From: Oscillospiraceae bacterium
GTDB lineage: Bacteria > Bacillota > Clostridia > Oscillospirales > Oscillospiraceae
Direction: 5' to 3'
Length of the DNA: 6,684 nucleotides
Assembly: GCA_029065305.1 (NCBI GenBank)
Contig: JAIEIQ010000229.1
Location: forward strand, 1 to 6,684
Positions 1 through 5,204 of this stretch are shown here, piece by piece. Positions within the stretch are counted from its first letter, which is position 1, and each line of letters begins with the position of its first letter. Below the pieces are notes generated by a model. That model had not been told where the DNA came from. It searched no databases and saw only the letters and a program-made list of their open reading frames with translations. The translations under genes were made by a program, and so were the position numbers.

Positions 1-1
1 T

Positions 2-1807
2 CTGGAGGAGGGCCACCGGATCCTGTGGGTTGAGGACAAGGACGGCCATGTCGCCTTCGTCATCGACGTCGACTTCGCCGACGGCTCCCAGCAGACTCCC
101 AGCTGGCTGGGCGGCTGGAGCGAGAACGCCTACGAGGCCCTCTGGTATCAGGTCGCCAAGGAGCAGGTTGCCGACCGCGCCGGGTACACCTTCGCCGAGG
201 CCCTGGACGCCTACCTCGCCTGGCAGGCCGATCCCAACAATGCCGACAAGAAGGCTGACGCCAAGATGAAGATCGCTTCCGCCAAGACCCACAAGGATAC
301 CACTGCCGCTCAGCTGGCCCAGCTGAAGCAGATGGAGGAGGCTCTCGACGGCGGCGCTTCCGACATGGCCAAGATTGCCAACGACCTGGTTGAGGCCTAC
401 ACCGAGTACGAAGCCATCAAGGGCAGCGGAGACACCACTAAGATTGCCGCCGCCATGGAGAAGGCTCTGGCTGCAGAAGCTGCTTATGTGTCCAACAAGG
501 CCGCTGTTGATGCCGCGATCGCCGACAACGCTGCTCTCAAGGCCGATGTCGCGCTGGTCCATGGTAAGTTCACAGACAGTTCTAACGGAAGAAATTATTA
601 CACCGCTGCGGAAAAAGCAAAGACCGACGCTGGCACCGTGAACACGAAGGCCACGGCTCTGACCAAGCTCAGCGATATCAAGGCCGCTAAGGATGCCCTG
701 GATGATCTGAGTGACGCGGAGAAAGCGTATTATCTGGCAGTTAGTAATGATGCTGCCGATAAGACCCTGACCGACAACATTGCCAAGATCGAGGCTGCTT
801 ACGCCAAGAATGAGGCCATTCTGAAGAAGATCGCGGCTCTGGAAGAGGCTCACACCAAGGCTGAAGCTTCCGGCCTGAGCGCTGACATTGCGGCGCGCCA
901 GAAGGCTTACGACGCTCTGACCAAGGAAGAGATCGCCGAGATCAAGAAGGACAGCTCCGGTCTGACCACCGCCAACGCCGCTATTAGCGCGGTTGAGGCT
1001 GCGGCTCCTGTGGCCGGTGAGGTCACTGTCAAGGCCAAGGTGAAGGGCGTGACCGTCTCCGAGCGCACCGGCGACGCCATCACCGTGACTCTGCCTGTTG
1101 GTACTGCGTTTACTTCCTGGGGCAATAACGCTGGTTGGACTGATGTTATCAAAGTTACCGGCGCGGACAACACAGAGATCACCACTGGTACTTGGAACGG
1201 CACTGACAAGACCCTTGTGGTTGAGGATGAGGGTACCAACGGTGCGGACGATGACACCGTGACCATCACCTTCGAGGTTGCCGAGGCTGAGGGCGGTGCG
1301 GATGATCGTTACGAGACTCCTTACGAGATGGCTGGTATCGAGATCATCTCCGACAACGCCAAGAAGGCTGTCACCATTAACGTTGACAAGGCCAAGCTGA
1401 CCACCTTCATTGCCGAGCACTACGACAGCACTAAGACTGCCGATGAGCAGGATATGTACTGGAAGGCCATTGCCAATACAAATGCTGGTCCCATGACTGT
1501 TTGGGCTGGTGTGACTTGGACCGCCCCCGCCGGTGCGAAGTCCGTCAAGACTCTGTTCAGCGCTACCGCGCCGGATGAGAATCTGGACTCCAGTGGCCTG
1601 ACCGGCGACACCTACGTCGATCCCAATGTTGCGAATGGTCTGTTCCACGAGTACTTCGGTGTAACCAAGAACACTGACGGTCTTGTCGCCGCTCGTTCCA
1701 GTTACAGCGCCTACTATTCCTTCCAGTATTTCGACAACGCGAATCCTGATGACGGAACCGCGCTTGGCGAGATTGAGACCTGGACAATCGACGTGAACGT
1801 TGCCTAA
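2..1807 (+). CDS. Large secreted/surface protein, 3' part (5' end outside window)
   Basis: The reading frame is open from the left edge, so the ATG at 266 is an internal Met; 601 residues are visible. Residues 1-90 look globular and Trp/Tyr-containing. Residues about 90-335 are Ala/Lys/Glu/Asp-rich and helical, with two degenerate repeats about 70 residues apart of the 'AYDALT' type common in Firmicutes surface proteins. Residues about 340-601 are Thr/Val/Gly/Asp-rich and beta-like. There is no cysteine in the visible part, which fits an exported protein. No LPxTG signal, SLH domain or membrane segment is visible, so the attachment mode must lie upstream or be absent. Codon use mixes GCC/GAC/AAG with many GCT/GTT/ACT codons, unlike the strongly C/G-ending genes to its right. 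An intrinsic terminator follows 36 bases after the stop. I infer a structural or adhesive cell-surface protein; no specific function is recognised. Confidence 0.85.
   Translation: MEEGHRILWVEDKDGHVAFVIDVDFADGSQQTPSWLGGWSENAYEALWYQVAKEQVADRAGYTFAEALDAYLAWQADPNNADKKADAKMKIASAKTHKDTTAAQLAQLKQMEEALDGGASDMAKIANDLVEAYTEYEAIKGSGDTTKIAAAMEKALAAEAAYVSNKAAVDAAIADNAALKADVALVHGKFTDSSNGRNYYTAAEKAKTDAGTVNTKATALTKLSDIKAAKDALDDLSDAEKAYYLAVSNDAADKTLTDNIAKIEAAYAKNEAILKKIAALEEAHTKAEASGLSADIAARQKAYDALTKEEIAEIKKDSSGLTTANAAISAVEAAAPVAGEVTVKAKVKGVTVSERTGDAITVTLPVGTAFTSWGNNAGWTDVIKVTGADNTEITTGTWNGTDKTLVVEDEGTNGADDDTVTITFEVAEAEGGADDRYETPYEMAGIEIISDNAKKAVTINVDKAKLTTFIAEHYDSTKTADEQDMYWKAIANTNAGPMTVWAGVTWTAPAGAKSVKTLFSATAPDENLDSSGLTGDTYVDPNVANGLFHEYFGVTKNTDGLVAARSSYSAYYSFQYFDNANPDDGTALGEIETWTIDVNVA
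677..943 (+). repeat. Two degenerate helical protein repeats inside the surface protein
   Basis: The segment IKAAKDALDDLSDAEKAYY (677-733) and the segment IAARQKAYDALTKEEIAEI (887-943) align with the shared pattern I-x-A-x-x-x-A-[YL]-D-x-[LT] and an acidic/basic follow-up. They are 210 bases, or 70 codons, apart. The pattern is diverged at DNA level and is seen only in protein. Similar helical repeats occur in extracellular proteins of Firmicutes, where they probably act as spacers or stalks. Confidence 0.55.
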
Positions 1808-1843
1808 AAAGCAGCTGGAATTTCGATTGAGCTGAACACAGAG

Positions 1844-1883
1844 AAGACCCCCGAGGGCTTTGGCCCTTGGGGGTCTTTCCTTT
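1844..1883 (+). terminator. Intrinsic terminator of the surface protein gene
   Basis: A 15-bp stem (1844-1858 with 1863-1877, one G-T wobble) closes a TTTG loop and is followed by TTCCTTT-type sequence. It lies 36 bases after the stop codon. The convergent gene on the other strand ends at 1882, inside the T tract, so the hairpin may end both transcripts. The minus-strand side lacks a good T run, so termination there should be weaker. Confidence 0.88.
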
Positions 1884-2349
1884 ACCGGAGGGCGAGGTAG
1901 TAGTAGCTGATTGGGCTATAATTCAGGTTAGGCGCGTCCGATACCTGTTTAACCAGTGAAAAACCGTCATCAGTGAAGGACATATAATCTGATTTCACAT
2001 TAGGGAGGAAAAAGTAGGTGCTCCCGTATAGGTCGGTGATCATGAGAGCGATCGGCTTGAATCCGATGGAAATTGTCTGTGCGCTGCTTGTTCCCCAGTA
2101 TTGGCCCAGTACATAGTGCCGGTACTCAAGCGCCGTCTGCTGCGCCGCATCCGCAGCAGCCTGGGCGGTGTCCGCACGGATCTGGGCGGCAGTGATTTTC
2201 TGGTTTAGCGCCGCGTCGCTCTGCGCGGCCTGAGCCTTGGCCCCGTCGATGCCGCTCTCAATGTTCGCGCACATCTGGTTAAAATCTGTGCGCATAACCC
2301 TGTCGTTCTCCTCCCACTGGGGCAGATGGTACTTTTCTGTGTAATTCAT
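1882..2349 (-). CDS. Orphan phage tail-fibre-like protein
   Basis: The 155-residue product has three parts. Residues 1-30 contain YHLPQWEENDRV and a following DFN, resembling the start of small Clostridia tail proteins. Residues about 31-78 are an Ala/Gln/Asp-rich coiled coil, probably a trimeric stalk. Residues 79-155 are a beta-rich head with the pattern GTSSAQTISIGFKP, a DDGFSL segment and the ending SYYYLALR. This head pattern (TQTI.LGF.P near the start, YYY.A.R at the end) recalls C-terminal domains of phage tail fibres. The start is the ATG at 2347-2349 because AAGGAG lies 7 bases upstream; a TTG further upstream overlaps that ribosome site. GC content falls from about 65% over the stalk (2101-2220) to about 47% over the head (1921-2100). 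No other phage gene is visible. It could be a prophage remnant, a captured fibre tip or a cell-surface binding protein; function is unproven. Confidence 0.75.
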   Translation of the reverse strand: MNYTEKYHLPQWEENDRVMRTDFNQMCANIESGIDGAKAQAAQSDAALNQKITAAQIRADTAQAAADAAQQTALEYRHYVLGQYWGTSSAQTISIGFKPIALMITDLYGSTYFFLPNVKSDYMSFTDDGFSLVKQVSDAPNLNYSPISYYYLALR

Positions 2350-2356
2350 GCAAAGT

Positions 2357-2362
2357 CTCCTT
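2357..2362 (-). promoter_or_regulatory. Ribosome binding site that fixes the tail-fibre-like start
   Basis: The minus strand reads AAGGAG 7 bases before the ATG at 2347-2349. An in-frame TTG at 2365-2367 would lie just before this site and have no ribosome site of its own, so the shorter 155-residue product is preferred. Confidence 0.8.
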
Positions 2363-2372
2363 TTCAAAATGG

Positions 2373-2412
2373 TGTTAACGGCAAAAAACCGTTACACCCA
2401 AGGCTGTAACGG
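2373..2412 (-). terminator. Leader terminator with competing hairpin (attenuator-like)
   Basis: Read on the minus strand, CCGTTACA and TGTAACGG (2405-2412 and 2389-2396) form a perfect 8-bp stem with an 8-base loop, followed by six T (2383-2388): a credible intrinsic terminator 34 bases before the tail-fibre-like start codon. The next segment (2373-2381) reads CCGTTAACA and can pair instead with TGTAACGG, with one bulged A. The second arm therefore has two mutually exclusive partners. The terminator form is the stronger. Whether the switch is used, and by what signal, is not visible. Confidence 0.6.
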
Positions 2413-2416
2413 GGGA

Positions 2417-2442
2417 GAAGTTGCATATTCCGGGGCGACTTC
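2417..2442 (-). other. Additional inverted repeat in the same leader
   Basis: GAAGTTGC (2417-2424) and GCGACTTC (2435-2442) form an 8-bp arm pair around a 10-base loop. The pairing has a T-G wobble in plus-strand RNA but a C-A mismatch in minus-strand RNA. It lies between the tRNA terminator and the leader terminator, in a stretch with no gene and no convincing promoter. Its role is unknown. Confidence 0.35.
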
Positions 2443-2449
2443 ACGAGCG

Positions 2450-2490
2450 AAAAAAAAGGGGCCGGCACAGTATGAAACTGCGCCGGTCCC
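2450..2490 (-). terminator. Intrinsic terminator of tRNA-Leu
   Basis: On the minus strand a 14-bp stem (2477-2490 with 2458-2471; one A-C mismatch and one G-T wobble) closes a 5-base loop and is followed by eight T (2450-2457). It starts 9 bases after the CCA end of the tRNA, so the tRNA should form its own short transcript. Confidence 0.92.
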
Positions 2491-2499
2491 TGCGTTGAC

Positions 2500-2584
2500 T
2501 GGTGCGGGCACGGGGATTCGAACCCCGACGGCGTACGCCACGAGAACCTAAATCTCGCATGTCTACCAATTCCATCATGCCCGC
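2500..2584 (-). tRNA. tRNA-Leu (anticodon UAG), CCA encoded
   Basis: This is a complete class II tRNA. The acceptor stem pairs GCGGGCA (2578-2584) with TGCCCGC (2504-2510), followed by discriminator A (2503) and CCA (2500-2502). The D-arm contains AATTGGTAGA. The anticodon stem is CGAGA/TCTCG with loop TTTAGGT, giving anticodon UAG at 2548-2550, which reads CUN leucine codons. A long variable arm with GGC/GCC pairing and a GTAC loop fits tRNA-Leu, and the T-arm CGGGG-TTCGAAT-CCCCG is intact. It has its own promoter and terminator and is divergent from the Fe-S locus. Confidence 0.97.
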
Positions 2585-2593
2585 GTGTCAAAT

Positions 2594-2623
2594 ATTATAC
2601 CGCACCTATACCGGGTTTGTAAA
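2594..2623 (-). promoter_or_regulatory. Promoter of tRNA-Leu
   Basis: The minus strand shows TTTACA (2618-2623) as -35 and a perfect TATAAT (2594-2599) as -10, separated by 18 bases. Transcription should begin near 2587, a few bases before the mature tRNA end. Confidence 0.82.
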
Positions 2624-2698
2624 CGAAAAGTTGCCCCAAACGCGGGAATATTTTTGCGGGCCGTCCCCGCGCCGCGATATAAAAAGTATAATTCCCTC

Positions 2699-2727
2699 TT
2701 GACAGGGGATAATTCCTATATTAAGAT
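2699..2727 (+). promoter_or_regulatory. Promoter of iscR
   Basis: A perfect -35 TTGACA (2699-2704) and a -10 TAAGAT (2722-2727) are separated by 17 bases, giving a start near 2734 and a leader of about 20 bases. The -10 lies inside an inverted repeat, so a protein bound there should block RNA polymerase. Confidence 0.82.
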
Positions 2728-2731
2728 AGGA
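2714..2731 (+). promoter_or_regulatory. Candidate IscR operator 1 (iscR promoter)
   Basis: TCCTATATTAAGATAGGA is an 18-bp near-perfect palindrome (arms TCCTAT/ATAGGA around TTAA). It overlaps the iscR -10 box. Sixteen of 18 bases recur before iscS. Rrf2 regulators bind palindromes of this size, and autoregulation is usual for IscR; the match between this protein and this site is inferred from position and repetition. Confidence 0.75.
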
Positions 2732-2753
2732 GTTGTTGAGGAGGAGGGACGCT

Positions 2754-3215
2754 ATGAAAATATCCGCCAAGAGCCGCTACGCGCTCCATCTCATGCTGGC
2801 CCTGGCTATGCAGGAGCAGGGGGTGAACCTCTCGGTCAAAACCGTGGCCGAGAGCCAGGGGATCAGCGAAAAATATCTGGAGCAGATCATCCCCCTGCTG
2901 ATCCGGGGCGGTCTGGTCCGCAGCGTCCGGGGCGCCAAGGGCGGCTACCACCTGACCCGGGACCCGGAGGACTGCACCGTGGGGGCAATCCTCCGAACTG
3001 TGGAGGGCAGCATTGCCCCGGTTTCCTGCCTGGACGACGAGGTAAACCAGTGCGCCCGGTGCAAGGAGTGCGTCACCCTGGACCTCTGGGCCCAGGTGGA
3101 CCAGGCCATCAGCAACGTGGTGGACCACGTGACGCTGGCGGACCTGGTGGACAAGCAGCGCCGCATCGACGCCCGCCGGGCGGCCCACTGCCAGTCCGCC
3201 CGGGGAAACTGCTGA
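2754..3215 (+). CDS. iscR: Rrf2-family transcriptional regulator, IscR-like
   Basis: The 153-residue product has the family's usual length. Residues 1-66 form the winged helix: MKISAKSRYALHLML at the start, the recognition region around ISEKYLEQIIPLL (37-49) and the wing GAKGGYHL (60-67). A cysteine cluster at C92, C100, C103 and C106 sits where IscR binds a [2Fe-2S] cluster, but the spacing (C-x7-C-x2-C-x2-C) differs from E. coli IscR (C92, C98, C104, H107). C146 and C153 are extra. It probably senses Fe-S status in the cytoplasm and represses this locus. The ATG at 2754 is chosen because GAGGAGGG lies 6 bases upstream; a TTG at 2733 would sit at the transcription start. It is first in a locus with iscS and iscU, and a palindrome overlaps its promoter. 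A CymR-type cysteine-responsive role is less likely given the cysteine cluster. Confidence 0.92.
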   Translation: MKISAKSRYALHLMLALAMQEQGVNLSVKTVAESQGISEKYLEQIIPLLIRGGLVRSVRGAKGGYHLTRDPEDCTVGAILRTVEGSIAPVSCLDDEVNQCARCKECVTLDLWAQVDQAISNVVDHVTLADLVDKQRRIDARRAAHCQSARGNC

Positions 3216-3223
3216 AAAAGCAC

Positions 3224-3252
3224 TTGACAAATTCCCCCGCCGGTCGTATGAT
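3224..3252 (+). promoter_or_regulatory. Second promoter, in front of iscS
   Basis: A perfect TTGACA (3224-3229) and TATGAT (3247-3252) are spaced by 17 bases, starting just after the iscR stop codon. Transcription would begin near 3259, leaving a leader of about 77 bases before iscS. There is no terminator between iscR and this promoter, so iscS-iscU may be read from both promoters. Confidence 0.85.
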
Positions 3253-3267
3253 AACGGCAGAAGAAAG

Positions 3268-3285
3268 CCCTATATTCAGATAGGA
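3268..3285 (+). promoter_or_regulatory. Candidate IscR operator 2 (iscS leader)
   Basis: CCCTATATTCAGATAGGA matches the iscR-promoter palindrome at 16 of 18 positions (arms CCTAT/ATAGG). It lies about +10 to +27 relative to the predicted start, downstream of the promoter, so bound protein would act as a roadblock or hinder promoter escape rather than cover the -10. Confidence 0.75.
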
Positions 3286-3299
3286 ATTTGAGAAAAGCC

Positions 3300-3316
3300 C
3301 GCCGGCCTCCCCGGCG
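3300..3316 (+). other. GC-rich hairpin just before the iscS ribosome site
   Basis: CGCCGG (3300-3305) pairs with CCGGCG (3311-3316) around a 5-base loop in the iscS leader. The purine-rich AAGGAAGGAAGGAAA ribosome region starts directly after it. It has no T run, so it is not a terminator; it could stabilise the mRNA or keep the ribosome site open. Confidence 0.4.
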
Positions 3317-3335
3317 AAGGAAGGAAGGAAACGGT

Positions 3336-4523
3336 ATGTTCGTATACGCTGACAACGCGGCCACCACGGCCATGAGCAAAACCGCCGTGGACGCGATGCT
3401 CCCCGCCATGCACGAGCTCTACGGCAACCCCAGCAGCCTCCACCAGAAGGGGCGGGAGGCCAATCTGGCCCTCATCCGGGCCCGGGAGGCCGTGGCCCAA
3501 TGCCTGAACGCCGAGCCCCGGGAGATCTACTTCACCGGCTGCGGCACGGAGTCGGACAACTGGGCCATCACCGAGGCCGCGCGCCTGGGGGCGGAGCGGG
3601 GGAAGCGCCACATCATCTCCGACCCCATCGAGCACCACGCGGTGCTCCACACCCTGAAGAAGCTGGAGAAGCAGGGCTTTCAGGTGACGTACCTTCCTGT
3701 CTATGACGACGGCGTGGTCCGGCTGGAGGATCTGGAGAAGGCCCTCCGGGAGGACACCTGCCTTGTGACCATCATGTTCTCCAACAACGAGATCGGCACC
3801 GTTCAGCCCATCCGGGAGATCGGGGCCCTGTGCCGGGAGCGGGGGATTCTCTTCCACACCGACGCCGTCCAGGCCGTGGGCCACATTCCGGTGGATGTGG
3901 AGGCGGACAATATCGACATGCTCTCCCTCTCCGGCCACAAGTTCCACGCCCCCAAGGGCGTCGGGGCCCTGTACTGCAAGAAGTCCATCCGGCTCCGGAA
4001 CTTCATTGAGGGCGGGGCCCAGGAGCGGGACAAGCGGGGCGGCACCGAGGCCATTCCGGCCATTCTGGCCATGGCGGCGGCGCTGGAGGAGAGCTGCGCT
4101 CACCTGGAGGAGAACCGGGTCAAGGTCTGCGCCATGCGGGACAAGCTGATAGCGGGGCTGAGCCGGATTCCAAACTCCCGCTGCAACGGCAGTCCCGACC
4201 ACCGGGCCCCGGGGATTGTCAGCTTCTGCTTCGAGGGCATCGAGGGGGAGAGCCTGCTGCTGCGGCTGGATCTGGCGGGCATCTGCGCCAGCTCCGGCAG
4301 CGCCTGCACCAGCGGGTCCCTGGACCCCAGCCATGTGCTGCTGGCCCTGGGGATGCCCCATGAGATTGCCCACGGCTCCCTGCGGCTGAGCCTGTGCGAG
4401 TACAACACCATGGCCGAGGTGGACTACATTCTGGAGCAGGTGCCCCAGGTGGTCCGGGAGCTGCGGCAGATGAGCCCTGTCTGGTCCCGTATGCTGGAGA
4501 CTATGCCGGATCCCTACCGGTAA
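3336..4523 (+). CDS. iscS: Cysteine desulfurase, IscS/NifS type
   Basis: This PLP enzyme removes sulfur from L-cysteine, giving alanine and an enzyme persulfide that feeds Fe-S assembly and, in many bacteria, tRNA thiolation. The 395-residue length is typical. Visible motifs are YADNAATTAM at the start, GTESDN (70-75), H101 in EHHAV, the HTDAVQ segment with D176 and Q179, and SGHKFHAPKG, whose K202 is the PLP lysine. The active-site Cys is C324 in SSGSACTSGS, typical of group I desulfurases with a long mobile loop. C69 replaces the more usual Gly in the SGGTES motif. The ATG at 3336 follows an AAGGAAGGAAGGAAA ribosome region; an upstream TTG at 3288 overlaps the operator. It has its own promoter and candidate operator, and the scaffold gene follows after 31 bases. 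The clostridial name nifS is equally used. Confidence 0.95.
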   Translation: MFVYADNAATTAMSKTAVDAMLPAMHELYGNPSSLHQKGREANLALIRAREAVAQCLNAEPREIYFTGCGTESDNWAITEAARLGAERGKRHIISDPIEHHAVLHTLKKLEKQGFQVTYLPVYDDGVVRLEDLEKALREDTCLVTIMFSNNEIGTVQPIREIGALCRERGILFHTDAVQAVGHIPVDVEADNIDMLSLSGHKFHAPKGVGALYCKKSIRLRNFIEGGAQERDKRGGTEAIPAILAMAAALEESCAHLEENRVKVCAMRDKLIAGLSRIPNSRCNGSPDHRAPGIVSFCFEGIEGESLLLRLDLAGICASSGSACTSGSLDPSHVLLALGMPHEIAHGSLRLSLCEYNTMAEVDYILEQVPQVVRELRQMSPVWSRMLETMPDPYR

Positions 4524-4554
4524 TCATCATTATATAGGAAAGGAAGTGCCTGCT

Positions 4555-5007
4555 ATGGCTATGGAATACAGTGAAAAAGTAATGGAGCATTTCGCCCATC
4601 CCCACAACGTTGGGACCCTGGAGGACGCCAATGGCGTGGGCGAGGTGGGCAACGCCAAGTGCGGCGATATCATGCGGATGTATTTGAAGATCAACGACGA
4701 TGAGATCATCGAGGACGTGAAGTTCCAGACCTTCGGCTGCGCCAGCGCCATCGCCACCAGCTCCATCGCCACCGACATGATCAAGGGCAAGCCCCTCGCG
4801 GAGGCGCTGACCCTCACCAACAAGGCGGTGGTGGAGGCCCTGGACGGCCTGCCGGCGGTGAAGATCCACTGCTCCGTTCTGGCCGAGCAGGCGGTAAAGG
4901 CCGCTGTGGCCGACTACTACAAGCGCAAGGGCATCCCCTATGAGCACCCCTGCGACGGCTGCACCCAGGAGGGCTGCTGCGGCCATGACCATGGACATGA
5001 GGAGTAG
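4555..5007 (+). CDS. iscU: Fe-S cluster scaffold, IscU/NifU N-terminal type
   Basis: The 150-residue protein receives sulfur from the desulfurase and builds Fe-S clusters. It has the IscU ligand set: C36 and D38 in NAKCGD, C62 in FGCASAIATSS, and H105-C106 in IHCSVLAE, matching E. coli C37, D39, C63, H105 and C106. Asp at position 38 is intact. The LPPVK chaperone-binding motif region reads LPAVK (99-103), one residue changed. After the core comes a Cys/His-rich tail (residues 133-148: CDGCTQEGCCGHDHGH). There is no NifU central or C-terminal domain. The ATG at 4555 follows AAAGGAAG by 9 bases; a GTG at 4546 is too close to that site. It lies 31 bases after iscS with no terminator between and ends at a strong terminator, so the two genes form one transcript. 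The symbol nifU is also used in Clostridia. Confidence 0.94.
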   Translation: MAMEYSEKVMEHFAHPHNVGTLEDANGVGEVGNAKCGDIMRMYLKINDDEIIEDVKFQTFGCASAIATSSIATDMIKGKPLAEALTLTNKAVVEALDGLPAVKIHCSVLAEQAVKAAVADYYKRKGIPYEHPCDGCTQEGCCGHDHGHEE

Positions 5008-5014
5008 CTTCCCC

Positions 5015-5046
5015 AAAGAGGACGGCCGGAGGGCCGTCCTCTTTTT
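5015..5046 (+). terminator. Intrinsic terminator of the iscR-iscS-iscU locus
   Basis: A 13-bp perfect stem (5015-5027 with 5032-5044) closes a GGAG loop, and the 3' arm runs into five T (5042-5046). It starts 7 bases after the iscU stop, marking the end of the Fe-S transcript. The stem begins with AAA, so it may also work weakly in the other direction. Confidence 0.93.
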
Positions 5047-5068
5047 CGGCGTCCTGCGGAAACGCCCA

Positions 5069-5144
5069 TTCACAAAGCCTTTCCAGAATGTTCAAAAACC
5101 CGGCAAAAAATTTTCATACTTTGGACACAAATCGCCGGTATAGT
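5069..5144 (+). promoter_or_regulatory. Putative htrA promoter region with spaced TTCA boxes
   Basis: TATAGT (5139-5144) is a good -10 candidate but has no convincing -35 at 16-18 bases (the sequence there reads like ATACTT). Three TTCA tetramers begin at 5069, 5091 and 5113, exactly 22 bases apart, ending about 20 bases before the -10. A poor -35 with phased upstream boxes is what an activator-dependent promoter looks like, and htrA genes are often stress-controlled by two-component systems, but the boxes are short and may be chance. Confidence 0.4.
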
Positions 5145-5204
5145 AGGACCATCGAAAGAAAACACGCGGAAACGCGATACAAGTTCTTCAAGGAGGCTTT
5201 CCAG

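Noticed and set aside
266..268. ATG at 266 as the start of the surface protein
   Set aside because: The same frame is open and protein-like for 88 codons upstream to the window edge, and there is no AGGAGG-type site before this ATG.
30..269. Small Pro/Ser/Thr/Arg-rich open frame on the + strand
   Set aside because: It overlaps in another frame the surface protein, which is open from base 2; its composition is typical of a frame-shifted GC-rich gene.
1882..2349. Target protein of a diversity-generating retroelement
   Set aside because: There is no reverse transcriptase, template repeat or variable-repeat copy in the window, and the head does not resemble a C-type lectin fold target.
2500..2530. 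Phage attachment site at the tRNA-Leu 3' end
   Set aside because: No second copy of the tRNA 3' sequence and no integrase are present in the window, so an att site cannot be supported here.
2641..2671. GC-rich inverted repeats between the tRNA and iscR promoters as a terminator
   Set aside because: GCGGG/CCCGC (2656-2670) has a short stem and no T run after it on either strand; the T run at 2651-2655 is on the wrong side for the + strand.
3288..3290. TTG at 3288 as the iscS start
   Set aside because: It lies at the edge of the candidate operator, has no ribosome site and would add an Arg/Pro-rich extension absent from desulfurases.
3276..4373. 365-codon open frame on the minus strand across iscS
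   Set aside because: It is a shadow of the cysteine desulfurase, low complexity (Gly/Ala/Leu/Gln-rich), with no ribosome site or known motif.
5088..5090. ATG at 5088 as the htrA start
   Set aside because: It has no ribosome site, adds 39 residues unlike the family, and lies upstream of the likely -10; the ATG at 5205 has AAGGAGG at 8 bases.
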